DNA of 64,000 bases from Endozoicomonas euniceicola. Lineage in GTDB: Bacteria; Pseudomonadota; Gammaproteobacteria; Pseudomonadales; Endozoicomonadaceae. Location: the NCBI RefSeq assembly GCF_025562755.1, contig NZ_CP103300.1:1302001-1366000 (forward strand), given 5' to 3'. The first letter of the stretch is position 1. Each line of letters begins with the position of its first letter. Both the position numbers and the translations under genes were made by a program. The notes beneath the pieces are model-generated. The model was not told the origin of the DNA, searched no databases, and was given only the letters and a program-made list of their open reading frames with translations. Positions 55,962 to 64,000 of this stretch are shown here, piece after piece.

Positions 55962-56423
55962 ATGAGCCATAACAAGTACAAGAACGACGACCTGCAAAGC
56001 CTTGTAGATAATTACATGGATTCAGGTTTGTCTGCCAGGGAATACGTAGAAGCCTGTGTCGACTCTGGTGAAATCAGTGCCGCTGAAGCCCTGAAGCTGC
56101 TTTCCGTATTACGAGACGCTCAGTCAGTGACCTTTAAACTGGCCGAAGTTTCAGACCCCGAACATTCCGGCCTGCAAATGACACTGAAACGAAAAGGGGC
56201 TGACCTTGAGCAACCACCACTGTTCAGAATCTTTGTCGACGAAGACCTGAACGATGATAAAGATGAGGTGATTGACCTGCTGCAGAACTTTGCCAAGGAA
56301 CTGGCTGTTGTTGCCACCCGCGAGGAGCTGGCTGGCGGCGAAGCCGTTGACTCAACCGATGAAAACCCTGAAGAGTGGCTTAGCCATCCCAATATCATGC
56401 CAGCCAGTGACACCCGTCACTGA
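55962..56423 (+). CDS. small acidic protein of unknown family
   Basis: 153 residues, strongly acidic (LRDAQS..., DEDLNDDKDEVIDLL). GGAGG 8 bases upstream of ATG supports it as a real gene. Predominantly helical, no signal peptide, no metal or catalytic motif seen. Followed at about 56459-56480 by a short GGGCGATGG/CCCGACAG repeat pair that could be a weak terminator. No function can be offered. Confidence 0.7.
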   Translation: MSHNKYKNDDLQSLVDNYMDSGLSAREYVEACVDSGEISAAEALKLLSVLRDAQSVTFKLAEVSDPEHSGLQMTLKRKGADLEQPPLFRIFVDEDLNDDKDEVIDLLQNFAKELAVVATREELAGGEAVDSTDENPEEWLSHPNIMPASDTRH

Positions 56424-56521
56424 AACACTCAACGAAACTGGAATAACCCTTTAATCATCGCCCGACAGACATTGGGCGATGGTTAGGTATACCCACTTGG
56501 CTCGATTCAAATGATATTCCG

Positions 56522-56953
56522 TTAACAGAACCGGGTAATCGACTGGTAAATCTGATCGACCTGCTCGGTCACTGCCAGTTGACGACACAGTTCCATATCA
56601 TCCAGAGAACAGGCAAGCTGACTGAGCATTTTTAAATGCTCCTTTCCATTAGCAGCCAGGGCACAAAGAAGAAAGGCTCGATTGTTATCCCCCCAGTCTA
56701 CTCCCTCTGGAAACTGCATAATAATCATGCCACTGTTGTTTATCTCTGAACGACTGCCCGGCACTCCATGGGGTACTGCAATCCCATGATCAAGATAAGT
56801 AGACGACAGCAGCTCACGCCTGCACATTCCGTGAAAATAGCCAGGCCGCACCATGCCTGCCTCAATCAGTTTCATGCAAGCCTGTTTAAGAGCACTGTAT
56901 TTGTTCGGTGCAAACTGCTGCATAAATATATGCGACTTTAATAAGTGATCCAT
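56522..56953 (-). CDS. PTS EIIA component of the fructose/mannitol type, stand-alone
   Basis: About 143 residues from ATG 56953 (or 147 from ATG 56965). EIIA-2 fold with the phosphorylated His in LDHGIAVPHG, and FPEGVDWGDNNRAFLLCALAANGKEHLKMLSQLA. It receives phosphate from HPr and would pass it to an EIIB/EIIC, none of which is in the window, so it may act in regulation or with distant partners. Divergent from the Cra-like regulator with a Cra-type box between. Confidence 0.82.
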   Translation of the reverse strand: MDHLLKSHIFMQQFAPNKYSALKQACMKLIEAGMVRPGYFHGMCRRELLSSTYLDHGIAVPHGVPGSRSEINNSGMIIMQFPEGVDWGDNNRAFLLCALAANGKEHLKMLSQLACSLDDMELCRQLAVTEQVDQIYQSITRFC

Positions 56954-57058
56954 AAAACAGACCATAAGAGTAATAACTTTCCGCAAAACATCTGGAAGCT
57001 ATTTAGCATAAGCAAATGAAAACATTTTTTGGTCACCCCTGACACGAAGAGAACTATA

Positions 57059-57074
57059 GCTGAACCGATTTAGC
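57059..57074. promoter_or_regulatory. Cra/FruR-type operator
   Basis: GCTGAACCGATTTAGC, close to the known Cra palindrome GCTGAATCGNTTCAGC and self-complementary at 12 of 16 positions. It lies between the divergent EIIA gene and the Cra-like gene, about 105 bases from the former and 155 from the latter. Confidence 0.65.
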
Positions 57075-57230
57075 CTACTCATAATAAATTTATCTTAGCC
57101 ATCATTTTTTAATATACGTTCAAACAATGAATCATAAATTAAATGCGTTGCTCCCGGATGCATCAAAAAGCAATCTATAAAATAGCAACTATCCTTCAGT
57201 TGTAGGCTATTCGCAGTACTTTACGATGAT

Positions 57231-58217
57231 ATGAAACTGGAAGAACTGGCGCGTCTGGCAGGTGTATCCAAAGCAACAGCCAGTATAATTCTGAACGGTC
57301 GTGCTGAGCAGTATCGCATCAGCAAGCTGACACAGGAACGGGTGACAGCCCTGGCAGAAAAGTATCATTACATTGCCAATGTCCAGGCGGCAGGCCTGCG
57401 CAGCCATACCAGTCAACTGGTCGCCCTGATCGTTCCCGAACTCACGCACGGAGGCTTTGCCTGTTTTGCCAGAACCCTTGAGCTACGGCTCAGGGCACAG
57501 GACTATCACCTGTTAGTAAGCTGTTCAGAAGATGAGCCTGAAGTAGAAGCCTGCGCACTTCGGGCACTGATTGGACACCAGGTGGATGCTATTGTCACTA
57601 TCAGCTGCCATAGCAGCGATCAGATGTATCAAAGCCTGACTGATAACCGCATTCCCATCATCCTGATCGACCGGAAAATCCCGGACAGTCGCTACCCCTC
57701 TATTATCAGTAACGATCTGGATACATCGCTTCAGCTGACATCACTACTACTGGAATCCAGCCACCAGCAACCTGTTTATCTCGGTGGCATCGCGGGTATG
57801 CGTAACAGCCTGAACCGCCTGCAGGGCTATCGGGAAATATTAGACAACGCCGGCATAAATATTAACGAAGATTATATTTTCCACCACAGTTACACCGCTG
57901 AAGCCGGCTATGAAATGATCAGGGGGTATTTCAGCCAGCATCATGTTCTACCTAAAAACCTGCTGACTGCTTCATTTACCTTGATGGAAGGTGCTTTATC
58001 CTTTGTGCGGGAACACTATGCGTTATTACCTGAAAACCTGAACTGGGCAACTTTTGGCGATAATATGATGCTGGATCTGTTGCCATTTCCCATTCACTCT
58101 GCCCGTCTGGATTACACGTCGATGGCAGAGCATACCGTTAATCTGTTGCTATCCGGCCTTGCCGGTGATTCAGAGCAACAGGCTATCGTCCTGTCCCGTG
58201 ACATAATTCGACGATGA
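57231..58217 (+). CDS. LacI-family regulator of the Cra/FruR type
   Basis: 328 residues. N-terminus MKLEELARLAGVSKATASIIL matches Cra/FruR, followed by AAGLRSHTSQLVALIVPEL and a sensor domain with DRKIPDSRYPSIISNDLD and WATFGDNMMLDLLPFPIHSA. In Cra the effector is fructose-1-P or a related sugar phosphate. Probably the regulator acting at 57059. Assigning Cra itself rather than another FruR-like paralogue would need genome context. Confidence 0.85.
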   Translation: MKLEELARLAGVSKATASIILNGRAEQYRISKLTQERVTALAEKYHYIANVQAAGLRSHTSQLVALIVPELTHGGFACFARTLELRLRAQDYHLLVSCSEDEPEVEACALRALIGHQVDAIVTISCHSSDQMYQSLTDNRIPIILIDRKIPDSRYPSIISNDLDTSLQLTSLLLESSHQQPVYLGGIAGMRNSLNRLQGYREILDNAGININEDYIFHHSYTAEAGYEMIRGYFSQHHVLPKNLLTASFTLMEGALSFVREHYALLPENLNWATFGDNMMLDLLPFPIHSARLDYTSMAEHTVNLLLSGLAGDSEQQAIVLSRDIIRR

Positions 58218-58279
58218 GCCTGGCAGCGCGAACTCTCATCCGGGCTCTTATCTGAACTCTTATCTGGACTATGGCTTTA

Positions 58280-59350
58280 TCAGGATTCCAATGTGCCATC
58301 AAGATAAAAGCATTCCAGCTTTTTCAGATAAGGCTCAATATCGCCAATAGTACTGGCGACCCACTGCGGATCGTAGCAGGTGTCAAGGTAGCGCTCACCA
58401 CTGTCGCAGAGCAGGGTAACAATCGATCCGGTTTCACCACGGACTTTCATTTCGCTGGCAATTTGCAAAGCTCCAAACAGGTTGGTTCCGGTACTGGGGC
58501 CTACTTTCCTGCCTAACAGTTTTCCTACCCAGAGCATGGTGGCAATGGAAGCCGCATCAGGGATATGACGCATTTCATCAACCACGCCCGGTATAAAGGA
58601 AGGCTCAACCCTGGGACGCCCAATACCTTCAATGCGAGAACCGGCATCTATCGTCAGAGACTCGTCACCAGTCTTGTAGTAGTGCCGGAAGACTGAATTA
58701 TCCGGATCAACAACACACAGTCGTGTATTCAACTGCTGATAACGAATATAGCGGCCAATGGTGGCAGAAGTACCACCCGTTCCCGGACTCATGACGACAA
58801 ATTTTGGCTCCGGGTGTTGCTCCAGCTTCATTTGCTCAAACATGGAATTGGCAATGTTGTTATTGCCCCGCCAGTCTGTGGCACGCTCAGCGTAAGTAAA
58901 CTGATCCATATAATGGCCGTTCAGTTCTTTCGCCAGCCGCCTGGACTCTGCATAAATCTGGCTGGAGTGATCCACCAGATGGCAGCGACCACCATAAAAC
59001 TCAATCTGACGAATCTTTTTGCTAGCGGTACTCTTAGGGATCACGGCAATAAATGGCAAGCCCAGCAGGCGGGCAAAGTAAGCTTCAGAAATAGCGGTAC
59101 TGCCAGAGGAAGACTCAATGACAGGCGTGCCTTCTTTTATCCGGCCATTACACAGAGCGTAAAGAAACAAAGAACGTGCCAGGCGGTGTTTCAGACTACC
59201 TGTAGGGTGAGTACTCTCATCTTTCAGGTACAGATCTATGCCTTCCACAGATGGCAGATCCAGTTTAATCAAATGAGTGTCAGCACTGCGCTGAAAATCC
59301 GCTTCAATTTTACGAACCGCTTCATTTACCCACTGATGATTGCTACTCAT
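58280..59350 (-). CDS. PLP-dependent enzyme of the cysteine synthase family (possible cysteine desulfhydrase)
   Basis: 356 residues, fold-type II PLP enzyme. PLP lysine Lys54 in PTGSLKHRLA, substrate loop ESSSGSTAISEAYFARLLG, PLP-phosphate loop MSPGTGGTSATIGRYIR and CDSGERYLDT near the end. It aligns better with the Cds1-like L-cysteine desulfhydrase group than with biosynthetic CysK (no CysK-type C-terminal contact for CysE), but substrate is inferred. ATG with AAGGA upstream. Confidence 0.82.
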   Translation of the reverse strand: MSSNHQWVNEAVRKIEADFQRSADTHLIKLDLPSVEGIDLYLKDESTHPTGSLKHRLARSLFLYALCNGRIKEGTPVIESSSGSTAISEAYFARLLGLPFIAVIPKSTASKKIRQIEFYGGRCHLVDHSSQIYAESRRLAKELNGHYMDQFTYAERATDWRGNNNIANSMFEQMKLEQHPEPKFVVMSPGTGGTSATIGRYIRYQQLNTRLCVVDPDNSVFRHYYKTGDESLTIDAGSRIEGIGRPRVEPSFIPGVVDEMRHIPDAASIATMLWVGKLLGRKVGPSTGTNLFGALQIASEMKVRGETGSIVTLLCDSGERYLDTCYDPQWVASTIGDIEPYLKKLECFYLDGTLES

Positions 59351-59867
59351 AATCCTTCCTCAACTCCCAAGAGTATGTAATGTCTTATTTATTGTAAGCA
59401 GACCTGGTCAGAAATAGTTTTCTTTCTCAGAGCCCAAAACCATACCTCAAAGATTGATTTTCTGCTTATGACACAATCTGAAGAATATTTTTCCCCACAG
59501 CCTGCCTGGCATACAATCAATGATAAATTCCGTACAATAATGACTCTTTCTATCATGCTCAACTTATATTTAATGAAAAGCTTGCTCGCTTACAGTGCAA
59601 TAAACGTCACCGGATAAGTTTTGCTCTGGATCAACAATTAATACCGAATTCTATTAAAGAAGTGAGAATAACCCTTTATTACTGAATTGGCTGTGTTAGC
59701 ATGAATCTATTGGCTGAATGACTGAGATAATACTCAGCATCCGCTTTGCTTTGTGTTACCACACAATCCTTCGTCTCACACGCAGGCATAGACGACCATC
59801 TTAATATGCCTCCTTCAGGTAGAGAACGTAAGAGGACAATTTATTTAATTGATACAGGTATTAGACA
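59351..59867. other. gene-poor region
   Basis: About 517 bases, A+T-rich, no convincing gene. It carries the promoter of the PLP enzyme (minus strand) and perhaps that of the small frame at 59868. Confidence 0.5.
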
Positions 59868-60023
59868 ATGAATAACTACAATTGCGATCAAACAGTGCCA
59901 TGCACCGAAACAGAAAATAATACTCTGGCAAACTGTAAGAAAAATAACTGGCGTCAACGCTGGGAACGAATGGATGAAACCTCCCAGGAAAGCAAATGGC
60001 GTCGGGAAGGTAAGCTGAAATAA
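59868..60023 (+). CDS. possible small basic protein, 51 residues
   Basis: Frame beginning MNNYNCDQTVPCTETENN, then a basic Trp/Arg-rich half (KNNWRQRWERMDE, SKWRREGKLK). CAGG about 9 bases upstream. Three cysteines in the first half. It is too short to prove without comparison; a strong terminator follows at 60131. Confidence 0.4.
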   Translation: MNNYNCDQTVPCTETENNTLANCKKNNWRQRWERMDETSQESKWRREGKLK

Positions 60024-60130
60024 GCATTCAAAAATACAGAACACCCAGTCTGGTCATTTAACAAAAGCCAGCTGCATCAGGCTCAACACTTTTCCAGAGA
60101 GCCAGTTTCAACTAACCGGTGGGTGTTATC

Positions 60131-60159
60131 AAAAAAGGATTCAATACGAATCCTTTTTT
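60131..60159. terminator. bidirectional rho-independent terminator
   Basis: AAAAAAGGATTC (5-base loop) GAATCCTTTTTT, so either strand gives a T-run. It lies 18 bases past the hisA stop and ends the transcript from both sides. Confidence 0.9.
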
Positions 60160-60177
60160 GTTTAATCCCTGAACACA

Positions 60178-60933
60178 TTACGCTTTGCAGCGCTCAACAA
60201 CATCTTTGTAGTTTAGTGAGCCGCCGAACAGTTCCAACGCACTGCCTATAGTGATGTGGATTTTATTTTTACCCGCCGCCCTGACCGCTTCAATATCCTC
60301 AATAGAGGCTATCCCACCTGCATAAGTCACTGGAATCGGTGAGTGTTCCGCCAGCAAAGCCACCAGTTGCAAATCGGGTCCAGCCATCATTCCTTCAACA
60401 GAAGCGGCATGAACCAGGAATTCGGCACAGGAATCCGCCAGTTCATGCAACGTTTCCCTGGATACTTCCGTCTGCGTAAACGTCTGCCACCGGTCTGTCA
60501 CAATATAATAACGCCCGTCTTTCTTCTTACAGGACAAATCCAGAACCAGTCGTTCTCGCCCTACGGCCGTGACCAGTTTTTTCAGATTATCATGATGAAC
60601 CTTCCCATCCCGAAACACATAAGAGGTCACCACAACGTGGGAAGCCCCCATTGTCAGGTAGCCCGCTGCATTTTCAGCAGTCATTCCACCGCCAATCTGC
60701 ATCCCTCCGGGCCAGGCTGCAAGGGCCTGCTGTGCAGCAGCCTCATTGCCGGAACCCAGTTTGATAACATGCCCGCCCTGAAGATTGTCTTTACGATAAA
60801 GGGCAGCAAACTCTGCCGGTGAACGATCACTCTCGAAGTTAACAGCGGCTGAATTATCTGAATCCGATAACGAACTGCCGACAATCTGTTTGACCTTGCC
60901 ATTGTGTAAATCAATACAGGGACGAAACTGCAT
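60178..60933 (-). CDS. hisA: eukaryotic-type HisA (ProFAR isomerase, yeast His6-like)
   Basis: 251 residues. Catalyses the Amadori isomerisation of ProFAR to PRFAR in histidine synthesis. Seen: CIDLHNGKVKQIVG (6-19, catalytic Asp8), GGHVIKLGSGNEAAAQQAL, VLDLSCKKKDGRYYIVTD, WQTFTQTEVSRETLHEL, EFLVHAASVEGMMAGPD and YAGGIASIEDIE. These match the fungal/plant His6 branch (HNGxVKQIVG, CHVIKLG, DLSCRK, FLIHAADVEG) rather than ordinary bacterial HisA. No other his gene is present; it shares direction and a 30-base gap with the phosphatase gene upstream. Confidence 0.88.
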   Translation of the reverse strand: MQFRPCIDLHNGKVKQIVGSSLSDSDNSAAVNFESDRSPAEFAALYRKDNLQGGHVIKLGSGNEAAAQQALAAWPGGMQIGGGMTAENAAGYLTMGASHVVVTSYVFRDGKVHHDNLKKLVTAVGRERLVLDLSCKKKDGRYYIVTDRWQTFTQTEVSRETLHELADSCAEFLVHAASVEGMMAGPDLQLVALLAEHSPIPVTYAGGIASIEDIEAVRAAGKNKIHITIGSALELFGGSLNYKDVVERCKA

Positions 60934-60963
60934 AAACCATAACCTTTAGCCTGTTGTTAGCTG

Positions 60964-61806
60964 CTATCCTGGCACCAGCAGGTTTTTCCGCAGCTGACTG
61001 ATCTCTTTCGATGTCATACCAAGACACTGCTTTGCATACTGAGCAAAACTGCCACACTCTTCATTGATATGGCTGAACGTAGCCTCTAAAAACTCTTTTT
61101 GAACGCTCAACAGAGGCCGTAGAAAATCGGGATTCACCCCTTCTGGCATCCAGCTAAATGCCACTTTACCTGTAGTGCGTGCTTCAATATATTCCGCAGA
61201 TAACTCATTGGACAGCAGGAAGTCATCCATTATCAACACATCGGCAACACCCAGCAACTTCAGCAGTAAAGCCGTTGCCACACCCGTTCGGTCTTTACCA
61301 GCGGTACAGTGATAAAGCTGAGGGTAACTGTCATCATTTAGCAGACTATGCAGCCACTCCGCGTAAACATGACTAAAATCTATCACCATGCTGCGATACA
61401 GTTCGCGCAACCAATGGGCAACGTCCTCAGCGGAATCGACACTCTGCAACACCCGCATCAGTTCAACGCGACCATTATCGCCCATAACCGGTATAGGCCG
61501 ATGGATAATATCAATATTATTCTCTGACCATTGGTGGGGCGTATTTTTTTGCTCCAGGCTGGAGCGGAAATCAGTAACAACCTTTAACTGCAGCGCACTC
61601 AGTCGTTTCTCGCTTTCACCGGAAAGCTGTGCGACTGAATCAGAGCGATAGAGTTTTCCGGCAGCGATGTCCCTTCCATCCTGCGTACTGATACCCGCCA
61701 GAGTGCGAAGATTGTGGGGTGTACCCATGGGAATATGGCGCTGATGTTTACACAGCGCCCCAGAAGGAAAGCCACTCAGGGATTCATCTGTAATCTCTAT
61801 CGACAC
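60964..61806 (-). CDS. tyrosine-type protein/lipid phosphatase
   Basis: 280 residues of the Y_phosphatase3 (LipA-like) type. P-loop HCTAGKDRTG with Cys167 and Arg173; upstream NLRTLAGISTQDGRDIAAGKLYRSD, typical of the group, and general acid probably in FLLSNELS region. No signal peptide. GTG start with AGGA upstream. Probably in one transcript with hisA; substrates unknown. Confidence 0.85.
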   Translation of the reverse strand: MSIEITDESLSGFPSGALCKHQRHIPMGTPHNLRTLAGISTQDGRDIAAGKLYRSDSVAQLSGESEKRLSALQLKVVTDFRSSLEQKNTPHQWSENNIDIIHRPIPVMGDNGRVELMRVLQSVDSAEDVAHWLRELYRSMVIDFSHVYAEWLHSLLNDDSYPQLYHCTAGKDRTGVATALLLKLLGVADVLIMDDFLLSNELSAEYIEARTTGKVAFSWMPEGVNPDFLRPLLSVQKEFLEATFSHINEECGSFAQYAKQCLGMTSKEISQLRKNLLVPG

Positions 61807-61913
61807 GGTTAATCCTGTACCTAATGCTTTATAATTGTTCCCTTAACTTGTTTTTTTATAACACGATCTGGAACTATTGTATTGATGTAAGTTCCAGTCA
61901 CGAGGTCTTATAG

Positions 61914-62360
61914 ATGCACATCTGGGTCGATGCCGATGCCTGTCCAAATTTAATCAAGGAAATCCTGTTCCGGGCCGCCGAGCGAGTCAAAGTCCCCTTA
62001 ACCCTGGTGGCTAATCAGTATTTGCGCACACCGCCATCCACCCTGATAAAAGCCGTTCAGGTTCCCGCCGGATTCGATGTCGCAGACAATTACATTGCCC
62101 AACACGTTCAACCTGGCGAGCTGGTTATCACCGCCGATATTCCTCTTGCCGCAGAAGTGGTCGGCAAACAGGCCCTGGCACTGAACCCAAGAGGCGAGTT
62201 GTATACAAAGGAAAATGTGCAACAGCGTTTATCCATGAGAAACTTTATGGACGAGCTGCGCAGTAGTGGTGTCGATACCGGTGGGCCTTCGTCGCTTTCA
62301 GCTCAAGACCGTCAGGCTTTTGCGAATCAGTTAGACCGGTTACTGGTAAAACATTCTTGA
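61914..62360 (+). CDS. yaiI: YaiI/YqxD family protein (UPF0178, DUF188)
   Basis: 148 residues. MHIWVDADACPNLIKEIL, DNYIAQHVQPGELVITADIPLA, and the family end RNFMDELRSSGVDTGGPSSLSAQDRQAFANQLDRLL. PIN-like fold of unknown function. GAGG 10 bases before ATG. The stop codon (TGA 62358-62360) falls in the right-end sequence of the neighbouring IS607-type element, so the last residues may have been replaced on insertion. Confidence 0.92.
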   Translation: MHIWVDADACPNLIKEILFRAAERVKVPLTLVANQYLRTPPSTLIKAVQVPAGFDVADNYIAQHVQPGELVITADIPLAAEVVGKQALALNPRGELYTKENVQQRLSMRNFMDELRSSGVDTGGPSSLSAQDRQAFANQLDRLLVKHS

Positions 62361-62500
62361 CATCCTCCCCGCCCCTGAAGGACGGGGATTCCTGTTCGTC
62401 ACCAAACAGGCTTCCTGCTTCGACACGCCTTCTCTAGATTGCAGCTAGGCTCTTGATTAAAACCGCAACGAACGCAACATTCGTTGTTATGATTAAGGCT
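62361..62500 (-). ncRNA. predicted omega RNA / right end of the IS607-type element
   Basis: Reading on the minus strand past tnpB, the sequence has a hairpin CCTGTT/AACAGG and then CCCCGTCC TTCA GGGGCGGGG (62367-62387) with GAGGATGTCAA at the end, a known right-end form of TnpB elements. Omega RNA should end here and its guide would read into yaiI. Length is inferred. Confidence 0.5.
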
Positions 62501-63743
62501 CAAGCTGCCTTGTTAGATTTTTAAGAAGGACGTTTCTCGCACCGTTGATGTCTCTGTCAACGGTGAAACCATTGCCTTTTATAACTTTTGATGAACCAAG
62601 CCGATCATCAATACTGCCATCCCATGAGCGGGTCTTTGACGTGTACGCTTCATTGCAATCCACAACGTGCTTTCCGTACTTTCTGGCGTACCACTTCAAA
62701 CGCACCTTAAACCCGTAATGATTGAGATCTAGCATCTGGCGGCAGGTATTCCGGCGTATGGTACGCACCTTTTTGTCTTTTCGTGTGACCATGCCCCTCG
62801 TCTCGAAAGACGGCAGAAAGATAACGTCATAATTGGATACAAGCTCGAACGCCAGTCGGTTATGCAAGTCCAGAATAATGTCATCTTTCTTGCACTTAAG
62901 GCGGTTAATCTCTTTGTCAAAGTTGACAATACGATCCTGCGCCCACTGAGGCATGTCAGGAAACTTTATGCCTTTTTGGGTGTTTAGAATCTTTTGTTTT
63001 TGCCCAATGAAATTGTCAACTCGTTTCATAAGCGGGAACAACTTTTCTTTGGCAAAGTCATTTCCTGCAATTAAAGCCTCTTTATCGCTGAAACAGGTAG
63101 CAAAAGTTCGCACTCCGGGGTCGATCCCAACACACTTCACTGCGCCTTGGATATCGGCATTGAGTTCTATGTGTTGTTGAACCTGAATGAACCAGCGCCC
63201 TTTGTCACAGGTAATAACGCATGATTTACCAATGGCTTCGGCAGGCACTTCTTCCGTTAGATGGATTCTGCCCAACGCATTAACGCAAGGGTTCAATCCC
63301 TTTGGCAGTCTATCAATAGAGAATGAGTGCCTGCTTCCTTTACGGCTCTTAAAACTTATTTCTGAGAAACCTCCACTTGCCCCTTTGAGTTTTTTGTTTT
63401 TACTGCAAACAGACTTGAATGTTGTCGCTGCCGCTAGTGTTCCATTATCTGAAATAATAGAGTTATAAGCCCGTCCATTGTCTTTTTGCTCCTTCTCCAC
63501 CTGAGCCTTTATCGACGGGCGCATATTAATAAATTTACCATTTTCGTCCTTGTATTTGTCATTGCGGAACCGCTCCACAGCCAGGTTGTAAGAACGCCTG
63601 TAAAGAGCAAGTGCATCCCTGTAGGCCGGTTCATTCTCCGGGTAAATTCTGATCCTTTTTGATGCTACGATCTTTGCGCCTTTTAGCGGAACGCTGTCCG
63701 TAGTGGCTGTTGCAGAACGAGGTAATGAAACCGATAAGCTCAT
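62493..63743 (-). CDS. tnpB: TnpB of an IS607-type element, degenerate zinc finger
   Basis: 416 residues from ATG 63743; the frame is open about 70 codons further upstream only because it overlaps the recombinase gene. RuvC acids: VGIDPGVRTFATCF (Asp), VIFLPSFETRG (Glu), TVDRDINGARN (Asp). Where ordinary TnpB has CxxC...CxxC, this has EAYTSKTRSWDGS with no cysteine pair, so the zinc site appears lost. The DxxxEAYTSKT form occurs in the IS607/Fanzor side of the family. Translation overlaps tnpA by 113 bases. Confidence 0.85.
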   Translation of the reverse strand: MSLSVSLPRSATATTDSVPLKGAKIVASKRIRIYPENEPAYRDALALYRRSYNLAVERFRNDKYKDENGKFINMRPSIKAQVEKEQKDNGRAYNSIISDNGTLAAATTFKSVCSKNKKLKGASGGFSEISFKSRKGSRHSFSIDRLPKGLNPCVNALGRIHLTEEVPAEAIGKSCVITCDKGRWFIQVQQHIELNADIQGAVKCVGIDPGVRTFATCFSDKEALIAGNDFAKEKLFPLMKRVDNFIGQKQKILNTQKGIKFPDMPQWAQDRIVNFDKEINRLKCKKDDIILDLHNRLAFELVSNYDVIFLPSFETRGMVTRKDKKVRTIRRNTCRQMLDLNHYGFKVRLKWYARKYGKHVVDCNEAYTSKTRSWDGSIDDRLGSSKVIKGNGFTVDRDINGARNVLLKNLTRQLEP

Positions 63744-64000
63744 GGGTATCAAAGGCTTCACCGGAACCATTCGAGTCATCCAAAACTTCGATTTGTCCTC
63801 CTGATAATTCAACGAGCCACTTGATAAGTTCGAATCCTGATCGTGCGAGCCTGTCTTTTGTGGTAACCACAATGTGGGTTGGATGGTCGCACATCGCTGA
63901 TTCCAGAATGGTTTGCAGTCCTTTTCGTTTAAAGTTGAAAGCACTGGCAATGTCACTGATAAATTCTGCGTCAGGATACCTTTCGAGCAAGCGTCGCCTT
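63631..64000 (-). CDS. tnpA: IS607-type serine recombinase TnpA, partial (5' end beyond the window)
   Basis: The visible C-terminal part, about 123 residues. It reads ERYPDAEFISDIASAFNFKRKGLQ, HIVVTTKDRLARSGFELIKWL and EVLDD near the middle, the pattern of the IS607 catalytic domain (RDRLAR stretch), with the nucleophile Ser outside the window. Start cannot be seen. Confidence 0.85.
   Translation of the reverse strand, partial: RRRLLERYPDAEFISDIASAFNFKRKGLQTILESAMCDHPTHIVVTTKDRLARSGFELIKWLVELSGGQIEVLDDSNGSGEAFDTHELIGFITSFCNSHYGQRSAKRRKDRSIKKDQNLPGE

Noticed and set aside
62493..63956. 487-residue version of the second TnpB
   Set aside because: The extra N-terminal 71 residues come from the frame overlapping the recombinase gene and do not resemble TnpB.

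Overview
The window looks like chromosomal DNA of a marine gammaproteobacterium, most likely Oceanospirillales near Endozoicomonas. This is inferred from the gammaproteobacterial glg, mal, csd and cra proteins, the many insertion sequences and several secreted proteins of unknown family; no rRNA or marker gene is present to prove it. I see no tRNA, rRNA, CRISPR array or origin.

The left third (about 1.9-24.8 kb) is a glycogen region. Every glycogen gene is on the minus strand, in transcription order glgP, glgB2, glgX2, [insertion sequences], pgm, glgC, glgA, glgB1, [tandem pair of unknown genes on the plus strand], glgX1. Branching enzyme and debranching enzyme are each present twice. Together they cover glucose-6-P/glucose-1-P interconversion (Pgm), ADP-glucose synthesis (GlgC), chain growth (GlgA), branching (GlgB), phosphorolysis (GlgP) and debranching (GlgX). 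An IS200/IS605-type element separates pgm from glgX2, and an IS1634-type element has jumped into its tnpA, leaving a clear 6-bp target duplication.

The middle third (about 27.6-49.6 kb) is a maltose/maltodextrin region. It holds two maltoporins (lamB1, lamB2), a LacI-family regulator, the lipoprotein gene malM, and two complete diverged malE-malF-malG-malK-malQ operons in direct tandem. Similar 14-bp palindromic boxes lie 130-160 bp upstream of glgP, of both malE genes and between lamB1 and the LacI gene. They suggest one regulon linking maltodextrin import to glycogen breakdown: imported maltodextrin is disproportionated by MalQ, and linear glucans are phosphorolysed by GlgP.

The right third (about 49.8-64 kb) is mixed: a secreted protein with an in-frame 15-bp tandem repeat, tcdA next to a fused csdA-csdE gene, an Omp85-like outer-membrane protein, a LysR regulator, an orphan PTS EIIA divergent from a Cra/FruR-like regulator with a good Cra-type box between them, a PLP enzyme of the cysteine synthase fold, a HisA of the eukaryotic (yeast His6) type, a tyrosine phosphatase, a YaiI-family protein, and at the edge an IS607-type element (serine recombinase plus TnpB).

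The items that most deserve a second look are the tandem unknown pair inside the glycogen cluster, the secreted multi-module protein at 25-27 kb, the eukaryotic-type HisA, the CsdA-CsdE fusion, the shared operator boxes and the nested insertion sequences.
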